A stretch of DNA of 64,000 nt. Origin: Oxytricha trifallax (Eukaryota > Ciliophora > Spirotrichea > Sporadotrichida > Oxytrichidae). The notes under the pieces were generated by a model. It saw nothing but the letters and a program-made list of their open reading frames with translations. It made no database searches and was not told the DNA's origin. Shown here piece after piece: positions 10,834 through 22,720 of this stretch. The stretch's first letter is position 1, and the number at the start of each line of letters is the position of its first letter. Both the position numbers and the translations under genes were made by a program. The stretch spans positions 1-64,000 of the forward strand of contig ARYC01000320.1 of assembly GCA_000711775.1 (NCBI GenBank), read 5' to 3'.

Positions 10834-12530
10834 TAAACGTGAGGCCTTAGATTTCATCTTCTAAAACATTCTTGCCTCAATAATCAATTTTTCACTTTTT
10901 ATATTTATTTCATTCAAATTTAACCGCTATTTGCTTGATTTATCTTAATTGATACTTAATTTAATTTTTATTTATTGAGAATTCATTATTGTTATCTATC
11001 CTTAATAAGTAAATTTTTTCAACCTATTGATTCAAGTTTTATGGTTAAATTATTACTTTGTTTAAACTGCTAACTTCTTCTTATGAAGATTGTAAGAGAA
11101 TATTTCCGATAAATTAAAAGTATAGTGAGTTTCCTATGTTTTTATGAATTTAGGGCGCCAATATTAATTGAGAAAATTTTAAAAATTCTACTACTTAACA
11201 AGTTAATTTAAAGAACCCCAAAATATTAGAAAATCTCACAGGGTTATAATTAATTTTATAAAATGATTAAAAAATTAAAAAAGCTAATTAAGATTAATTA
11301 AAATAGGTTGAAGAGTATTCTTGTTAGCTTTTAGAAATTAAACAGTAAACAGAACCAAATGAACAAACTGGGATCCTGGGCTAATTAGTTTTTTTAATAA
11401 ATTTTTAATTGTGAAACTTTCACAAAACCTTATTGTTTGCAACTCTAAGAGTATTATTAACTCTTAAAAGACTATAAGTGCAAACAATAATTCTTGTGAA
11501 AAGTAACTATCTAATTCTTAATGATGATAAAATATTCTCTAACTGACTTAATTAATAAATTGACTTAAATGATAACTATAATTAGTTTATAATAAATTTT
11601 AAGTGGATTAAATAATTCAACGATATTTTGAAGGGGTACAAAGTGATCATCAACTACGAGAGTAATTTAAATTATCTTTTATGAGTATGATTGGCTTTTA
11701 TTTGAGGGATATCCTATCGATATTAGCGAGGAAAATAAGCCAAGTAAAAAAAAGGGGTTTTAATTGAACCCAGAGGATCCCCAATTACATAAAAAAGAAG
11801 AAATTTGCTTCGACTCTATATTTTGTGCAAAAGAAGTCCAATTCTTTTACATTAAGATCTTTAAAAGAGAAGGTTTATGTTTATGATTTGCTATTTTCAT
11901 AATCTCAGCAAGAGTTTTGCAAGCATTTTTCTGAACTTGCAATAAAACATACTTTAAATTACCAATTATATAAATGGTTTCTGCTTCATATCTAATAATT
12001 GAATAATAATCTATAATGTTTAAGAAACTCTAAATTCAGTATGAGAGACCTTAAGGGACCTAAAGCTGATGATGCTTATTTAGAGGAAAAATTTAACATT
12101 ATAAATTGCAATATGAGGTCAGGAGTCTATCTAGTATCTGAGCTTTAAAGAAGTGACATTTACTTTCATTCATCAAAAGAAATAGAGAAAAAGGAGGGTT
12201 TATATTTAATGATATGTAATATATTCTCAAAAAGATCCACACATCAATCGATTATTAAATCGATCGTGAAATTTAGAGTTTCTTGTTTTTATCTAGGACA
12301 ATATAAAATGGAAAAGAAACCCCAATAATTGATTTCATGCATTATAAAAAATGATTGTGATGAATGATCAAATTACATCTTTAGAAATTAATATAATATT
12401 TGAATATTCTAAGCAACTATTCAATTTTAAGAATTAACAATAGAATTTAATAAATAAATTAATATTATTTAAATAAAAACAAGTAGATAATATTAATTAG
12501 ATAAAAGAAGTGAGAATAGTTATTAAAGAA
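10834..12530. other. AT-rich DNA with one large imperfect hairpin
   Basis: No gene recognised. It holds the hairpin at 11418-11502. Confidence 0.3.
11418..11502. repeat. 85-bp imperfect hairpin
   Basis: TTTCACAA, TTATTGTTTGCA and AAGAGT are followed in reverse order by ACTCTT, TGCAAACAATAA and TTGTGAAA. The centre is ATTATTA. It may be a small foldback element or the remains of a larger one. Confidence 0.5.
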
Positions 12531-12686
12531 TCAAAAATTGAAATCTTATTAAAAAAACGTTTAATTTTCTCCATTGTCATCTTCCTCATCATCAATTTCA
12601 TCTTCAGCATCTTCTGCAATTTGAAATCTTGTTTGTCCTCTTTCTAGTTACCTTGCTAAGCCCCAGTCTAGAGACACCTCTGATCC
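12531..12686 (-). pseudogene. Acidic-tail ORF end, family copy a
   Basis: The minus-strand frame to TGA 12533-12531 contains LDWGLARQLERGQTRFQIAE followed by an acidic run (DAEDEIDDEEDDNGEN). The same layout, RGQSRF and then an Asp/Glu-rich tail, occurs at 38.94-39.10 kb, and the flanking DNA is also alike. Only the C-terminal part survives. A related tail ends the ORF at 57.02 kb. Confidence 0.4.
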
Positions 12687-12862
12687 TATCAGGTAGGATC
12701 GCTAAAAATTAATTTAAAGATATATTTTTAAACTTATTAATATATATTTACTTTATCAATCATAGAATATGTTAAATAAACTATTGAAATTTGATAAATA
12801 TTATTAATTTTAACTTCTCTATATTTGTGAAATATTTCGAAATAACTAATATATCTATATGA

Positions 12863-13486
12863 AGCATTAATAGTAAAGCTAATTAAGAACAATTTTTAAA
12901 GAATAAATTATTGGAAGAATAGGAAGATTTAAAAATAATTGGTAATGGATACACTTACTCTGACGAGGGGGGGGTTTCGTGTTACTGTAGAGTGAATGAT
13001 ACAGCACAGACAGGAATTCTTGGGAAATAAATCTCATGTCAGATTTTAAAAATTATAAATTATCATTTATCTGCTTACAGAACAGCCCTGATAATTAAAT
13101 GGCACAAATCTTTTGCTAAAAATTAATATGTAGATTAACATGGTCAAGAATATTTCATTGAAATAAAAATATACGCATTTGAAGATCCTGAAGATGTAAA
13201 TTAAGCATTGAATAAAAACAGCATCAGCTATTCACCAGCTTTTCATCCACCATTTACAAAGATAGACCAATCAACCTTTCAGCCAATTCAGATAAGCCAG
13301 ATTACAATATAATTGATAATGAAATTTTTGAGTAATGTTATTATTATTATTATTTAATGCTTTACAGAAATTAATACTGGGGATTAAACCAACCAGATTA
13401 TATAATCATTTATGCTCTTTCTTCCCTTTAGTACCATGAATAATGTTATTAATTTTAGATTATTCTGGAATTAATTTGAATTTTGA
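12863..13486 (+). CDS. 207-codon ciliate-code frame, possible IPT/TIG-like protein
   Basis: Checked codon by codon: open from just after TGA 12860-12862 to TGA 13484-13486. The centre is the most protein-like: NGYTYSDEGGVSCYCRVND followed 12-15 residues later by KQISCQ, and then VDQHGQEYFIEIKIYAFEDP and YSPAFHPPFTKID. Paired cysteines in a beta-type sequence with aromatic residues recall extracellular IPT/TIG domains, but this is a loose resemblance. The region 13040-13080 is AT-rich, ends TTACAG, and may hide an intron. Tryptophan is TGG. The last 50 codons are low-complexity and may be non-coding. Confidence 0.45.
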
Positions 13487-14137
13487 AGAGAACACACATA
13501 GAAGAGAATAGTAAGTAATAGAAAGTTATAATCCCCTTAGAAAACAAATAACAAGTTAATGTTTCAATTAAGAACAGACATGCAAAATCAACCCAAATAT
13601 CAAATTAGTTAAGTCTACTATATATTTAAAGCGATCAAAGTAATGTAATTTGCTAGAAAAGAAAATCAGACTCATTCTTATATAATATCAATAGGGCATT
13701 AGCTAAGAAATTCCTTATATAAAGCAGTAATCTTCTCGTTAAGAGATTAATCATGTCCAGAAAATTAAATGATATTTGAACCAGAAAGAAAAATAAAAAA
13801 TAATTGATTTAATCCTGATGATTCTTAAACTAAAGACACCATTTTGATTTACGAATAATTAACTATTAAAGCAAAAATTATTCTCAAGTCATTAAAATAT
13901 ATTTAACAAATTTTATAATGAGTGACTGTTAAAGAAAGTTTCCATAATCACAAATAATATTGGGGACGGCTTTATGAAATCTCTTAATAAATAATTTATA
14001 TTAACTGAGCTGATCCTCGAGTTAGTCATTCATTTGAGTAAAATCCAAAATGAATCTGTTGTTTTATATAAATACTTTATTAACGTTAGTTTAACTCAGC
14101 CTCCTCATTCTTAACCTCTAATGTATCTTTATTTAAT
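13487..14137. other. AT-rich DNA, nothing recognised
   Basis: No convincing frame was found. Confidence 0.3.
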
Positions 14138-14600
14138 CATTTAAGATAAGATGAAAGCTTCATCAAGAATGTAGATTGCCCATTATTGTAATTTGCAATA
14201 TAAATAAAAGCTTAATTTGACCATTAGATTATAGAGATATAGGGATCAGAAGTGCGAAGAATTGACATTAAAGCCTCACTTTCTAAGTTTGTTTTGAAAA
14301 TTTGAGGCTCTACAATCACCTCACTAAGTACTTATTGGTTCACTTTATCTTCAATTTGTGATTAATCACATCAATTTATTAGGGGATTCTCAATCAGATT
14401 CAAAAATATTCTATCTAGGATTTCAAATTTACAAGTCCTACTATTTATTTTATTTTTTCTTAACAAAATAATCCCAAAAACTATCTAATTAATCACTTAA
14501 ATCGTGTCTAAAATTCTCAAAGTGAGTTTGAGTATATGAATATTGCTAGTAAGAAATCAATTCGATCTTAATCAATATCAGATCTTACATTGATAAAATG
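14138..14600 (-). pseudogene. Repeated gene-family fragment (EPQIFK family), copy 1
   Basis: The minus strand near 14300 reads VEPQIFKTN and, after a shift, EALMSILRTSDPYISIIQW down to TGA 14140-14138. Two related copies lie at 23.64-23.80 and 23.98-24.24 kb (EQPQISN and EQPQIFKSN). DNA similarity extends upstream to the words around 14510-14570, which match 23990-24060. All copies are broken. Function unknown. Confidence 0.45.
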
Positions 14601-14802
14601 GGTTTTTACTACATTTTATTCTGTTAAGTCGCTGTCTTTAGCACGATTAATCATCAAATAAATAAATACAATTCTAATAGATCTACTCGAGGATATTGCA
14701 AATCCAACGCATATCAAAATATATCAACTGTATCAAACGCTAATGCTCTTTTAAATGTTTGAGAAAATCATTATTGGTAGTCCATCAATCTAGGAGACTG
14801 AT

Positions 14803-15045
14803 ATGACGATTGTTTCAAGCCTCTTTAGGTACTATGAAAACTTAGATTATGAAAAAAATTACAATTTTTTCTCCACTTATCATACTTTTCAAAAAGTAAA
14901 TGTTTGTACAAGTGATATTTTGCAAATAAATTTACAGTCCTTGCTGAATATGTCATATAACTCTTTTTTACACCCTACCTTCTCTTAGTTAATAGATATT
15001 TTTTTATTAAGTCAATATTTCTACCTATGTGACTTGTCGTTGTGA
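14803..15045 (+). CDS. Unrecognised ciliate-code ORF, 80 aa
   Basis: ATG 14803 to TGA 15043-15045, with one internal TAG read as Gln. The middle (STYHTFQKVNVCTSDILQIN) is protein-like and the rest AT-rich and hydrophobic. It slightly overlaps the 3' end of the minus-strand relic at 15012-16007. No family recognised. Confidence 0.25.
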
Positions 15046-16007
15046 ACTTAAGAACACTAATAAATTTATTATGAATAAAAGAATATTTTTTAATAGATTA
15101 AGGAGGTTGATAAAAGTAAATTCAATTAATGTATATAAATATAACAAATGGTTTTTTATTTTGCTTCTTTAAATTTAAATACATGGTATATAGTATAATT
15201 TTAAACATGCTTATAAAGGCCTAGTTTATTTAATAATAAAAGCACTTTTATAATGCTTAAATTATACATATTATTAAAGCTATTCCTAATTAAAATATCT
15301 TATTAACTGACTCTTAACGGGAGTCCGAATTCATGATACCACTCTTCAATGAAAATCTGGCCTTAAGCAATTGAAAACCACATCACCAATAAAGTGAATG
15401 CCTTAATATAGCCTCTAAGTAAGTCTCAATACAGTATCAATGTATGGATAAAATAGTAGTGTAGCATAAGAGTATTTCCCATTTATACAGACTGCACTTG
15501 ATATCATTAATATCTCAAAGTTACCAAAGACCACACTTGGTCTAGCATTACACAATAATGATGCAATCCTCAATTGCAGTACTAAAAATATTTTAACCTT
15601 TCTAAAATTGCATATAAATTGGAAAAATCATTTTTTTTAGTATCTGCAACATTGAGAATTGTATTTGCTTTATTAAGCAACTCTATGTGACTAAATATCG
15701 ATGGTGCTAACGCATAATCTAAAAGAGCATTAGATAAAGATGAGAATATAATTGCTGCTCCCTAAGTATGAGTCAGCTCAGTCCTAACAACATCGAGGTA
15801 ATAATACTTTGAAGCTAAAAAACGAATGAGGATATCTAAAATACCTAAATGGATTGAAATGCCATTAGATGAGATGTAGAAGAAGGGGGCCTCAGGAAAT
15901 AACAAGGAGATATAAAAAATGCAGTAGATCTAGAAATGAAGTCTGATTGTTTTAATGGGGAACCACTAAAGCCTCTCCTCTCTATCTAAGACTTATTTAA
16001 ACTACAT
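15012..16007 (-). pseudogene. Unrecognised membrane-protein gene, broken by shifts
   Basis: An ATG at 16007 opens 145 codons to TGA 15572-15570. A hydrophobic N-terminal segment (IYCIFYISLLF) is followed by SNGISIHLGILDILIRFLA and LLNKANTILNVADTKKNDF. The next frame continues without loss of character (LLCNARPSVVFGNFEILMIS, then YATLLFYPYIDTVLRLTQRL) to about 15350, and a third frame begins with IFIEEWYHEFGLPLR. The order and composition suggest one gene split by at least two shifts. Several hydrophobic helices point to a membrane protein. No family recognised. It has an overlapping plus-strand frame at its start. Confidence 0.45.
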
Positions 16008-16020
16008 TGTGAAGAAAGCA

Positions 16021-16278
16021 GTTATACTCTCACTGGAAACGCGACTCGGGTTAAGAATATCTTCCAAAAGTCTATCATATGGTTAAGAAATGTGTAAATG
16101 CGACAAGGCGAATACGATAGAATGGGAGAGGGAAAACAAGATGCTTCAATATCTTGGCGTCCAGGACATTTGTTTGTCTCGGAAATTCTACCTTCGTGAG
16201 ATAGCTCCTGCTGATTTAAGTGGTGCAAGGATCGCTTCTAGATATTAGGTCCACTCGAGACTTCGTTTGCAATACTGA
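16021..16278 (+). pseudogene. Unrecognised gene fragment
   Basis: The frame ending at TGA 16276-16278 includes CDKANTIEWERENKMLQYLG and LREIAPADLSGARIASRY, which read as real protein in GC-richer DNA. A neighbouring frame then gives STRDFVCNTEFSKC; its DNA (16264-16296) closely matches 51294-51326. The fragment is probably one exon of a decayed gene. It starts where the minus-strand gene 15012-16007 starts, so the two are divergent or overlap. Confidence 0.4.
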
Positions 16279-16289
16279 ATTTTCAAAAT

Positions 16290-16705
16290 GCCGAAGGTAA
16301 AAATTGGTCATCAATTACTCTCAATATTATTGATATTTTTAGAGATATAGGAACTGAAGCAGATGAAGAGGATGCTGGAAATTTTGATAGGAAATGATAG
16401 GGAGTGTTAAGAGTACAAGAGATACTCTTCGTATCAACAGATTAGATTAGAGCATAGATTAAGAAGAAAGACCATCCCTGAAATATCACTAAATCATATA
16501 TCCCTTGCCCTCGATGTTGAGTAAAAGCTTGACCACATTTGCTTGAAATCCTTTAACAGGGCCAAATCATGTCCTTCATGACTTGAGCCCCATTACTTAT
16601 ATAAGCACAATCTGGGTATCTGCATCCCCTGAATCAGTACCAAAGTAGCTAAAGACAGAAAATAAAGATCTAGCTCTAGAAGTTTACTATGAATACAAAG
16701 AATGA
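16290..16705 (+). pseudogene. Coding fragments continuing the 16.0-kb relic
   Basis: The frame 16559-16705 (TGA end) reads VLHDLSPITYISTIWVSASP and then a Lys/Glu-rich tail. An overlapping frame at 16300-16610 is open but for several TGA codons. GC content is above that of the neighbours. No family recognised. Confidence 0.3.
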
Positions 16706-18233
16706 ACTCTTGAAAGATGTAAAACAAAAAGAGTCAACACAAATGATAATAAAATTATATTAAATAATTGCACAAATACTACAAGGTTTTAAATTGAAAA
16801 GACTTAATTTTCAAATTAATAACACTTTGCACTTCTATTTGTTTTTTTTGTCATCCTATTTTTTACATTCTTTTATATTATTAATTGAAATATTATAAAT
16901 AAGGAGTTCAGGTGTAATCTAGAATTCTTTTGCAAAAAAGAGTTATTTCTTAAGAGAAAACAGATTGTCCCTAACTTATAAATTCTCATATAAAAATGAA
17001 AAAGATGAAGGCATTTACCTCTAAAATTACAGACAGCTTCTTAGATCAAAATAATTTTTCAATACTTAGAATGTCTCTCATCTTAAGACTGCAGCGAATA
17101 GGATAATGTGAAGTATAGTAATAGGGGTTTTTAACAGCAATATAAAATACTGGAAATGCTAGAAATTAGGAGTTCTCACCAATAAATAATCAAGATATTA
17201 CAATGATGTAAGAATGATTTAATTTGCTTAAGAAAAAGACAAGAATTTAATGCAAAAAATAACGCTCCTAAATATAATCACAAGACCAATTAAAGATTAT
17301 ATCTTCTATGGCAATAAGAACGTAATATTAATAGCTTGACCGAAAAGGAAAATCTCCAATGCAGAAATATTGTTCAAGAGGAGGAAAAATTTTAATATTA
17401 ATAGAGAGAATTAATATATTGAGGCACTTTTGGATTTCAATTTACCCTTCCATATTTTGAATAGCAAAATGAATATGACAATAAGAATTGAAGCCATGAA
17501 AAAGAATTAATAACATTCAATGACATTATTTCAGAGTTTCATAAAAGAGAAAAACTTCTCAGGATTAGAATAAACATAATTAATAATTCTCAATTGAATT
17601 GATTACCTTAGTAAATAACAACATCATTTTGAAAAAGATTTAAGTTAAACGCATTAAAATTATCTTTATAAAATAAAAGAGATAATTCAACAAAAATACA
17701 GGCTTTGTCAACAACAAAATGTTATTATAAGAAGCAAGTTCAATGAATTCATAATCTAAATTAGAAACTTTATTGATAAAAATTTCCGCGAAAGAGAGAC
17801 GAGAGAAGTTGTAAATCTATTTGAGATGTTATAATAACATTTTTAACTAGCCTATGTCTCTTTCAAGCATCAGATTATTTTTAAAGCAACATTAGAAGTT
17901 GTTATTAAAAAAAAGTAGTTTTTTATAGATAAAAAAATATTACCTTTTTCAAAAGAAGAGAGGTTTTAATCTTGTTATTATTTACAAAAAATCATATAAG
18001 TACTAAAGATGCTTGTCTTGACTATTCTTGAAACAAAAAATAATGATACCTTTTTTAATATCTATAATTAAGTAATTTTGGACTTACATATAATAAAACC
18101 TTCAATTTTTAAAGCTAATTTATTTTGTTATTGAAATGACATTTAATACTAGTTATTGAGAGCTTTATAATTAAAATGAATAATCTACTCATAAAAATAT
18201 GAAATTATCGAATAAGAATTTTCTTTTAAATGA
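16706..18233. other. AT-rich DNA, nothing recognised
   Basis: No convincing frame was found in 1.5 kb. Confidence 0.3.
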
Positions 18234-18839
18234 CTTGGAGAACTTACTAGACAGATATTCCTTTTCATTTATTTAAGGAGCTTATTGTAACCCTTGATGC
18301 TGCTTGTTGTTTATTATTATTCAAAAAGATATATTATTTAAATAAAAATTATCGAATGCTAAAAGTTAAGTCTTAGATTGCTATTCAGTTCATGTTTTTT
18401 TATTGCTGCTATACATTTATAACTATATAAGGAATATTTAAATGTCTTTATGCCAACCTTATCCAATCTATTAATCAATGAAAAGGTTTTAATTTATAAA
18501 GAGACAAAGGTGGCTACTTTTATCGATTTAGTTGAAGCATTCTTGCTTTAAGAATCACATTGTCACTAAACAGAGCCAGGTAGGAAAGAAATGACCCCAG
18601 AAAAATTTGTAGAATTTATAATTCCTTAAGCTTTTAAAGTAAAGAATTCCTCCTACTAACTGAAATATTATCCAACATAAAGAGATGAGATTTACTCCAA
18701 TAAGAGTTGCATATATGAAGTTCTGTAACCAAGCTAAAGAAGAAGTACAGAACAGTTTTGCACAAATTTCTACATGAAATAACATTAAAATATGTCAATT
18801 TTGATATGCTTAGGTATGCAATAATGCATAAAACTTTGA
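18234..18839 (+). CDS. 201-codon ciliate-code frame, unrecognised
   Basis: Checked codon by codon: open from just after TGA 18231-18233 to TGA 18837-18839. Possible starts are ATG 18297 or ATG 18432. The first third is hydrophobic (LLFSSCFFIAAIHL). The rest is soluble in character, with ETKVATFIDLVEAFLLQESH, GRKEMTPEKFVEFIIPQAF and YYPTQRDEIYSNKS. Many Gln come from TAA/TAG. The minus-strand frame 18555-18785 is its shadow. No family recognised. The neighbours are AT-rich, so the gene stands alone. Confidence 0.45.
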
Positions 18840-19698
18840 GTCTAATGACGAGGCCTTGTAATTTAAATCCTCCTTTTTTAACTATTGCCTCGTATAATTT
18901 TAATTAAACCTCATAAAAATTTCTTCAATTTAGTATAAAGTATTATTCTCAAAAAAGCTTTTATTAAAAGTACTGGAATTTGTATCTGAAGTTTTGATTT
19001 CATCCTATTTGGTCTAGAACTTTAAGTTGTTTTTATTAAATAAATAACGGCTACATTATATTCAAGTCCTTTCTCAAATTATGGTTATAGCGATAGACCT
19101 AACAATATAAAAATAAAATTTAAATTAACTTATATATTAGCTTAAATATAGTTTGTCGATTTTGGCATTATCAGTCTGTTTAAAATATTAATATCTAATT
19201 TAAATTTCAGTATTATATTCAATTTATGTTTTTCCTTAATGAAAGAAAATAAACTTTTTCTTAGAAAAAGAAACTCAGGAATACAAGTTATCTTATCTAA
19301 TACAGTCTCAAATTAATTATAAATTTACTCTTATAGATTTAAGAAATTCTTTAACATGAATAACTAGGTTCTAGGTTACCAAAAAGAACAAACTCAGTAG
19401 AGTTTATTTCTTGGTTTGAAAATATAATAAAATTGATTAATATAATAATTTATGAGTAATAGTCTAATTAAATTAAATTTATCAAAATCATACAGAAGTA
19501 AGAACTATAAGTAAAAGTATTTTTTTTAATTATTTATTTATAATTGACAATTTAATTGCATGGTCCTTCAACTTAGCTTTAGTATATTTCTAGGCACTAA
19601 AAATATTATTTTCTAAATAAAATATTTGAAAATTCAATTTTAATTTATACTTAAAGTTTAAATCCCTACAAAATTTGGTAATGATTCAAGAATAATAA
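18840..19698. other. AT-rich DNA, nothing recognised
   Basis: No convincing frame was found; it ends at the foldback element. Confidence 0.3.
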
Positions 19699-20119
19699 TA
19701 TTGAGGGAATACATTCGATTTGAGAAAATAAATTAAAAATAGATTAATAAATAATTGAATTTGTGGCAGTTAACTTTCTGGAAACCTAGACAATATGGTA
19801 CTTGTTCGATAGAGAATTCAAAATCAGCTGGACTTTACGATTGCCGGTACCCCTCTATCGCATTCCCAGAGCGAGTTAATGCGACTTTAATTTCTACATT
19901 AAAATCATCTAAAGAAATCACCCAAAATTAAAGTCACGTTAACTCGCTCTGGGAATGCGATAGAGGGGTACCGCCAATAGTAAAGTCCAGCTGATTTTTA
20001 ATTCACTATCGAACAAGTACCATATTGTCAGGGTTTCCAGAAAGTTAACTGCCACAAATTTAATTAATTATTAATCTATTTTCAATTTATTTTCCCAAAT
20101 CGAATGTATTCCTTCAATA
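19699..20119. mobile_element. Foldback MITE, subfamily A, copy 1
   Basis: The whole ~420 bp folds on itself about a centre near 19910. The outer tips read TTGAGGGAATACATTCGATT and its complement, and the inner arms share GTGGCAGTTAACTTTCTGGA and GCGATAGAGGGGTACC. The flanks give an apparent 5-bp target duplication, TAATA. No protein is encoded. The second A copy is at 31152. Confidence 0.85.
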
Positions 20120-21181
20120 ATAAAAAGAGGAAGAGGAAAGAAAATTCAAAATCAATATTTGCAACAGAGTCGTTAACAGATACTAATATTGTTATAAAAA
20201 CGATGGGAGAATTACATGTAAATGTTGCTAAAAAATCAAACTTATCATAATTACTTATCACAAGACTTGAAATTTCAAAAACAATCACTATGAAATGTTT
20301 AAATTAAGAATCGTAAGAGATATTGTGCACTAATATAGAGATGTTAAGAATTAGAATTGGTTACAACTATAACAAAAAAATGTTAAGATATCTGTAGACA
20401 ATTATAATTTGCTAACTAAATAATAATTACTTCTAAAGACATTTTAGCGCACTCTAATAAGTCATAGTTGGATTATCTAATTCAATATGACAATAATTAC
20501 CAATTTATAAAATATTAGAATTTTTTGACAATAGCTAAAATGATTAAAATAAAAGTAATGCAGACAATTATTTCAACCTAAAACTATTATAAACTTTAAT
20601 TATTCTAAATCAAACTATAATCAATTCACTACAAAAAAAATTATAAATAAACTAATGGAGGCAGCCAATATTCTCATATATCAAATAAATAATTTCAAAG
20701 TTGAATATAACAGAAATAAGCAGTTAAGAAATTAGAAGTAATAAATTTAGAATGAATTGCTTAGAATATTCACGCATAGATAGATTCAATTAAAGTAGCA
20801 TGAACAATTAAGCATACAATTTAAATAAATTTAAATAATGTCAAAAGAAATATTTGATGGTTTTAATTTATATTTCTTAATAAATATTTAAATGAATTTG
20901 AAGATTTAAATATAAATTCAATATTATCAACTAATCAGTCAAAATAGATTTAAAATTGCGAATACTTAAATTCTTAAAATATATTGAAATTATAAATAAA
21001 TCATTCTTCAAAAATTATTATAATTATTTTAAAAAAATTCGTTTGATTTTGATATTATTATATTAAATATTAACTTAAAGAGTTAATAGAAATTACGCCC
21101 GTATTTGAGTCGAAAAATCTAAAAGGGTTTCAAATAATTCACACTCAAATACTCAAAGGGCACTAATTAACTCTTCTTTGA
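20120..21181. other. AT-rich DNA, nothing recognised
   Basis: A minus-strand frame at 20082-20288 overlaps the foldback element and is not credible as a gene. Confidence 0.3.
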
Positions 21182-21772
21182 AGACAATGGAGCAGATTAG
21201 AAAAGCAAAAGAAAATTTAAATAAAAAAGTATTTTCTTAATTCAAAGCTCTGCAAAAAAGTAGCCTCACATTTAGCCCCACCCACAGTTAACTTTTAGAA
21301 TATCCAGCTACAAAGAAACAATATGAGATGGTCATCACTTCCAACAATCATGAAGAATAAAATAGACTTGATATTAAGTATCAAGAAAGCTATCGATGAA
21401 GTCAGCATTAAAGAAACTAGTCTTTTCTCCCTAGTCTAAAAATGTAGAGATACTACTGACCTTATCCTTGACGAATCTTTACCTTTAAACCAAGATGAAC
21501 TTTAAAATTCCCAAGTCAAGTGTCTTAATGCCTATTAATCTCACTTGAATCTACTCTTTGTTATGATCCTAAAGATTCAGAAATACAACCAAACTCAGGA
21601 GATTGGGCACATCTAAGACATAGCTGTTGCCACTAAGAACAAAAACTTTGAATATCACTTCAGAGAAGAATGGTTCTAGGCACTAATCCACCAACTAGCT
21701 TTTACTATTAAATAGCCCAAGTCTAATAGGAATCAACTTCAAGGTAGCTAACTTAGCTATAAAAACTATTGA
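21182..21772 (+). CDS. Element ORF, 196 codons
   Basis: Open from just after TGA 21179-21181 to TGA 21770-21772 in the ciliate code. It contains RNNMRWSSLPTIMKNKIDLI, SIKETSLFSLVQKCRDTTDL and YHFREEWFQALIHQLAFTIK. An ATG at 21187 starts an overlapping 70-codon frame (EQIRKAKENLNKKVF), so the true N-terminus may lie in that frame with a shift near 21390. Lys, Gln and Ser are common. The role is unknown; position suggests an ORF1-type protein. Confidence 0.5.
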
Positions 21773-21884
21773 AAACCTAGCAAACTAAGGTAGATTAAAA
21801 CAAAATCGACTATAATAACCTCTGCTGGATAGCCCTAAAAAGCCACAACAAAACCCCATTTAACAATTCCAAGAGGATCTCGAA

Positions 21885-22172
21885 ATGAAAGACATTGACG
21901 AAGTCCAAATTGACACGTCATTAAAAGTGGTTAAGAAACCTAAACAAACTTTTATCGATGGCGTATCACATCAGAAAAGTCTGACCAGTATTCTTTCATC
22001 TGATCAGTTTAATCAAGAGTTGAAGAATAATATTAATAAAGTTAAACTAATTCATATTAGTAATTATAAACTTTTTAATAATAACTTCAATTTAAAGTCC
22101 CTAATAAAACAGACTACTAAATGGATGAAAGAATTCTTAAACATTTATCACTCTAAGCTAACCAACAATTGA
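21885..22172 (+). CDS. Element ORF, middle part
   Basis: A 95-codon frame (ATG 21885) with NKVKLIHISNYKLFNNNFNL and IKQTTKWMKEFL. The copy 2 element encodes a similar block on the minus strand near 32930-33080 (LNKIRIHVKCLQKH and LITTWLKKTI). It probably continues the preceding ORF through a shift. Confidence 0.5.
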   Translation: MKDIDEVQIDTSLKVVKKPKQTFIDGVSHQKSLTSILSSDQFNQELKNNINKVKLIHISNYKLFNNNFNLKSLIKQTTKWMKEFLNIYHSKLTNN

Positions 22173-22207
22173 AATGGTACTAAGCGAGAACTAAGAACAA
22201 ATACTGA

Positions 22208-22495
22208 GACGAATTGGACGACGATAAGAAGGAACAATTCAAACTATTTCACACTAATGATTTCGTAAAAATCAACCTAAACGTCAAAAAGTCGACATCA
22301 GTAAATTCCATGATTATGCTCTATGTTGATGCAAAAGGATATGGACCCCAACAACTTAGGAACTAAATATTCGCTCATATTGAACAACTATCAATTTTCA
22401 AGACAAAACCTAAAAGTATAGAAATGGGAGGCACTCATAAAATTGAACTCAAGTTCAAGAAAGAAGAAGACGCTAACATATTCATGCTCAACTGA
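22208..22495 (+). CDS. Element ORF, C-terminal part
   Basis: The frame holds FVKINLNVKKSTSVNSMIM and GGTHKIELKFKKEEDANIF, meets TGA at 22493-22495, and continues beyond it in the same frame with HRFWKGVQDGRRREN to about 22620. The alternation of beta-type and charged stretches resembles RNA-binding domains of LINE ORF1 proteins, but that is only an impression. Confidence 0.35.
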
Positions 22496-22720
22496 CACAA
22501 AGAGGAAGTGACAAATCACAGATTTTGGAAAGGAGTTCAAGATGGAAGAAGAAGAGAAAACTGGACATCCAAATCAAACCCAAAAAGATTTACGGAAGAC
22601 CAGAACATTTAAGATGAAAAGGGCTAGACCCTTATGTATCATCATATATTTAAGATCGGGGGTCCCCAGAGACCTCAATGTGATCACATTATTATTATAA
22701 TTATTATTTTTATATTAAAT

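Larger units (their letters stand above)
21182..22720 (+). mobile_element. Non-LTR-like element, copy 1
   Basis: Consecutive open frames (21182-21772, 21885-22172, 22208-22495) are followed by a short 3' tail that copy 2 shares in reverse at 32600-32690. The shared words are AAAAGGGCTAG, CCCTTA, GGGGTCCC and AGACCTCAATG, then GATCACATTATTATT. Both copies end in an (ATT)-type simple repeat, as many LINEs do. No reverse transcriptase was seen, so only the ORF1-like 3' half may be present, or this is another kind of element. Confidence 0.45.

Noticed and set aside
18555-18785. Minus-strand hydrophobic 76-codon frame
   Set aside because: The plus strand holds a 201-codon frame with better composition across the same bases.
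21851-21858. AACCCCAT-type words as further TBE ends (also 50385 and 58911)
   Set aside because: They stand alone, without a matching inverted partner or adjacent transposase at the expected distance.
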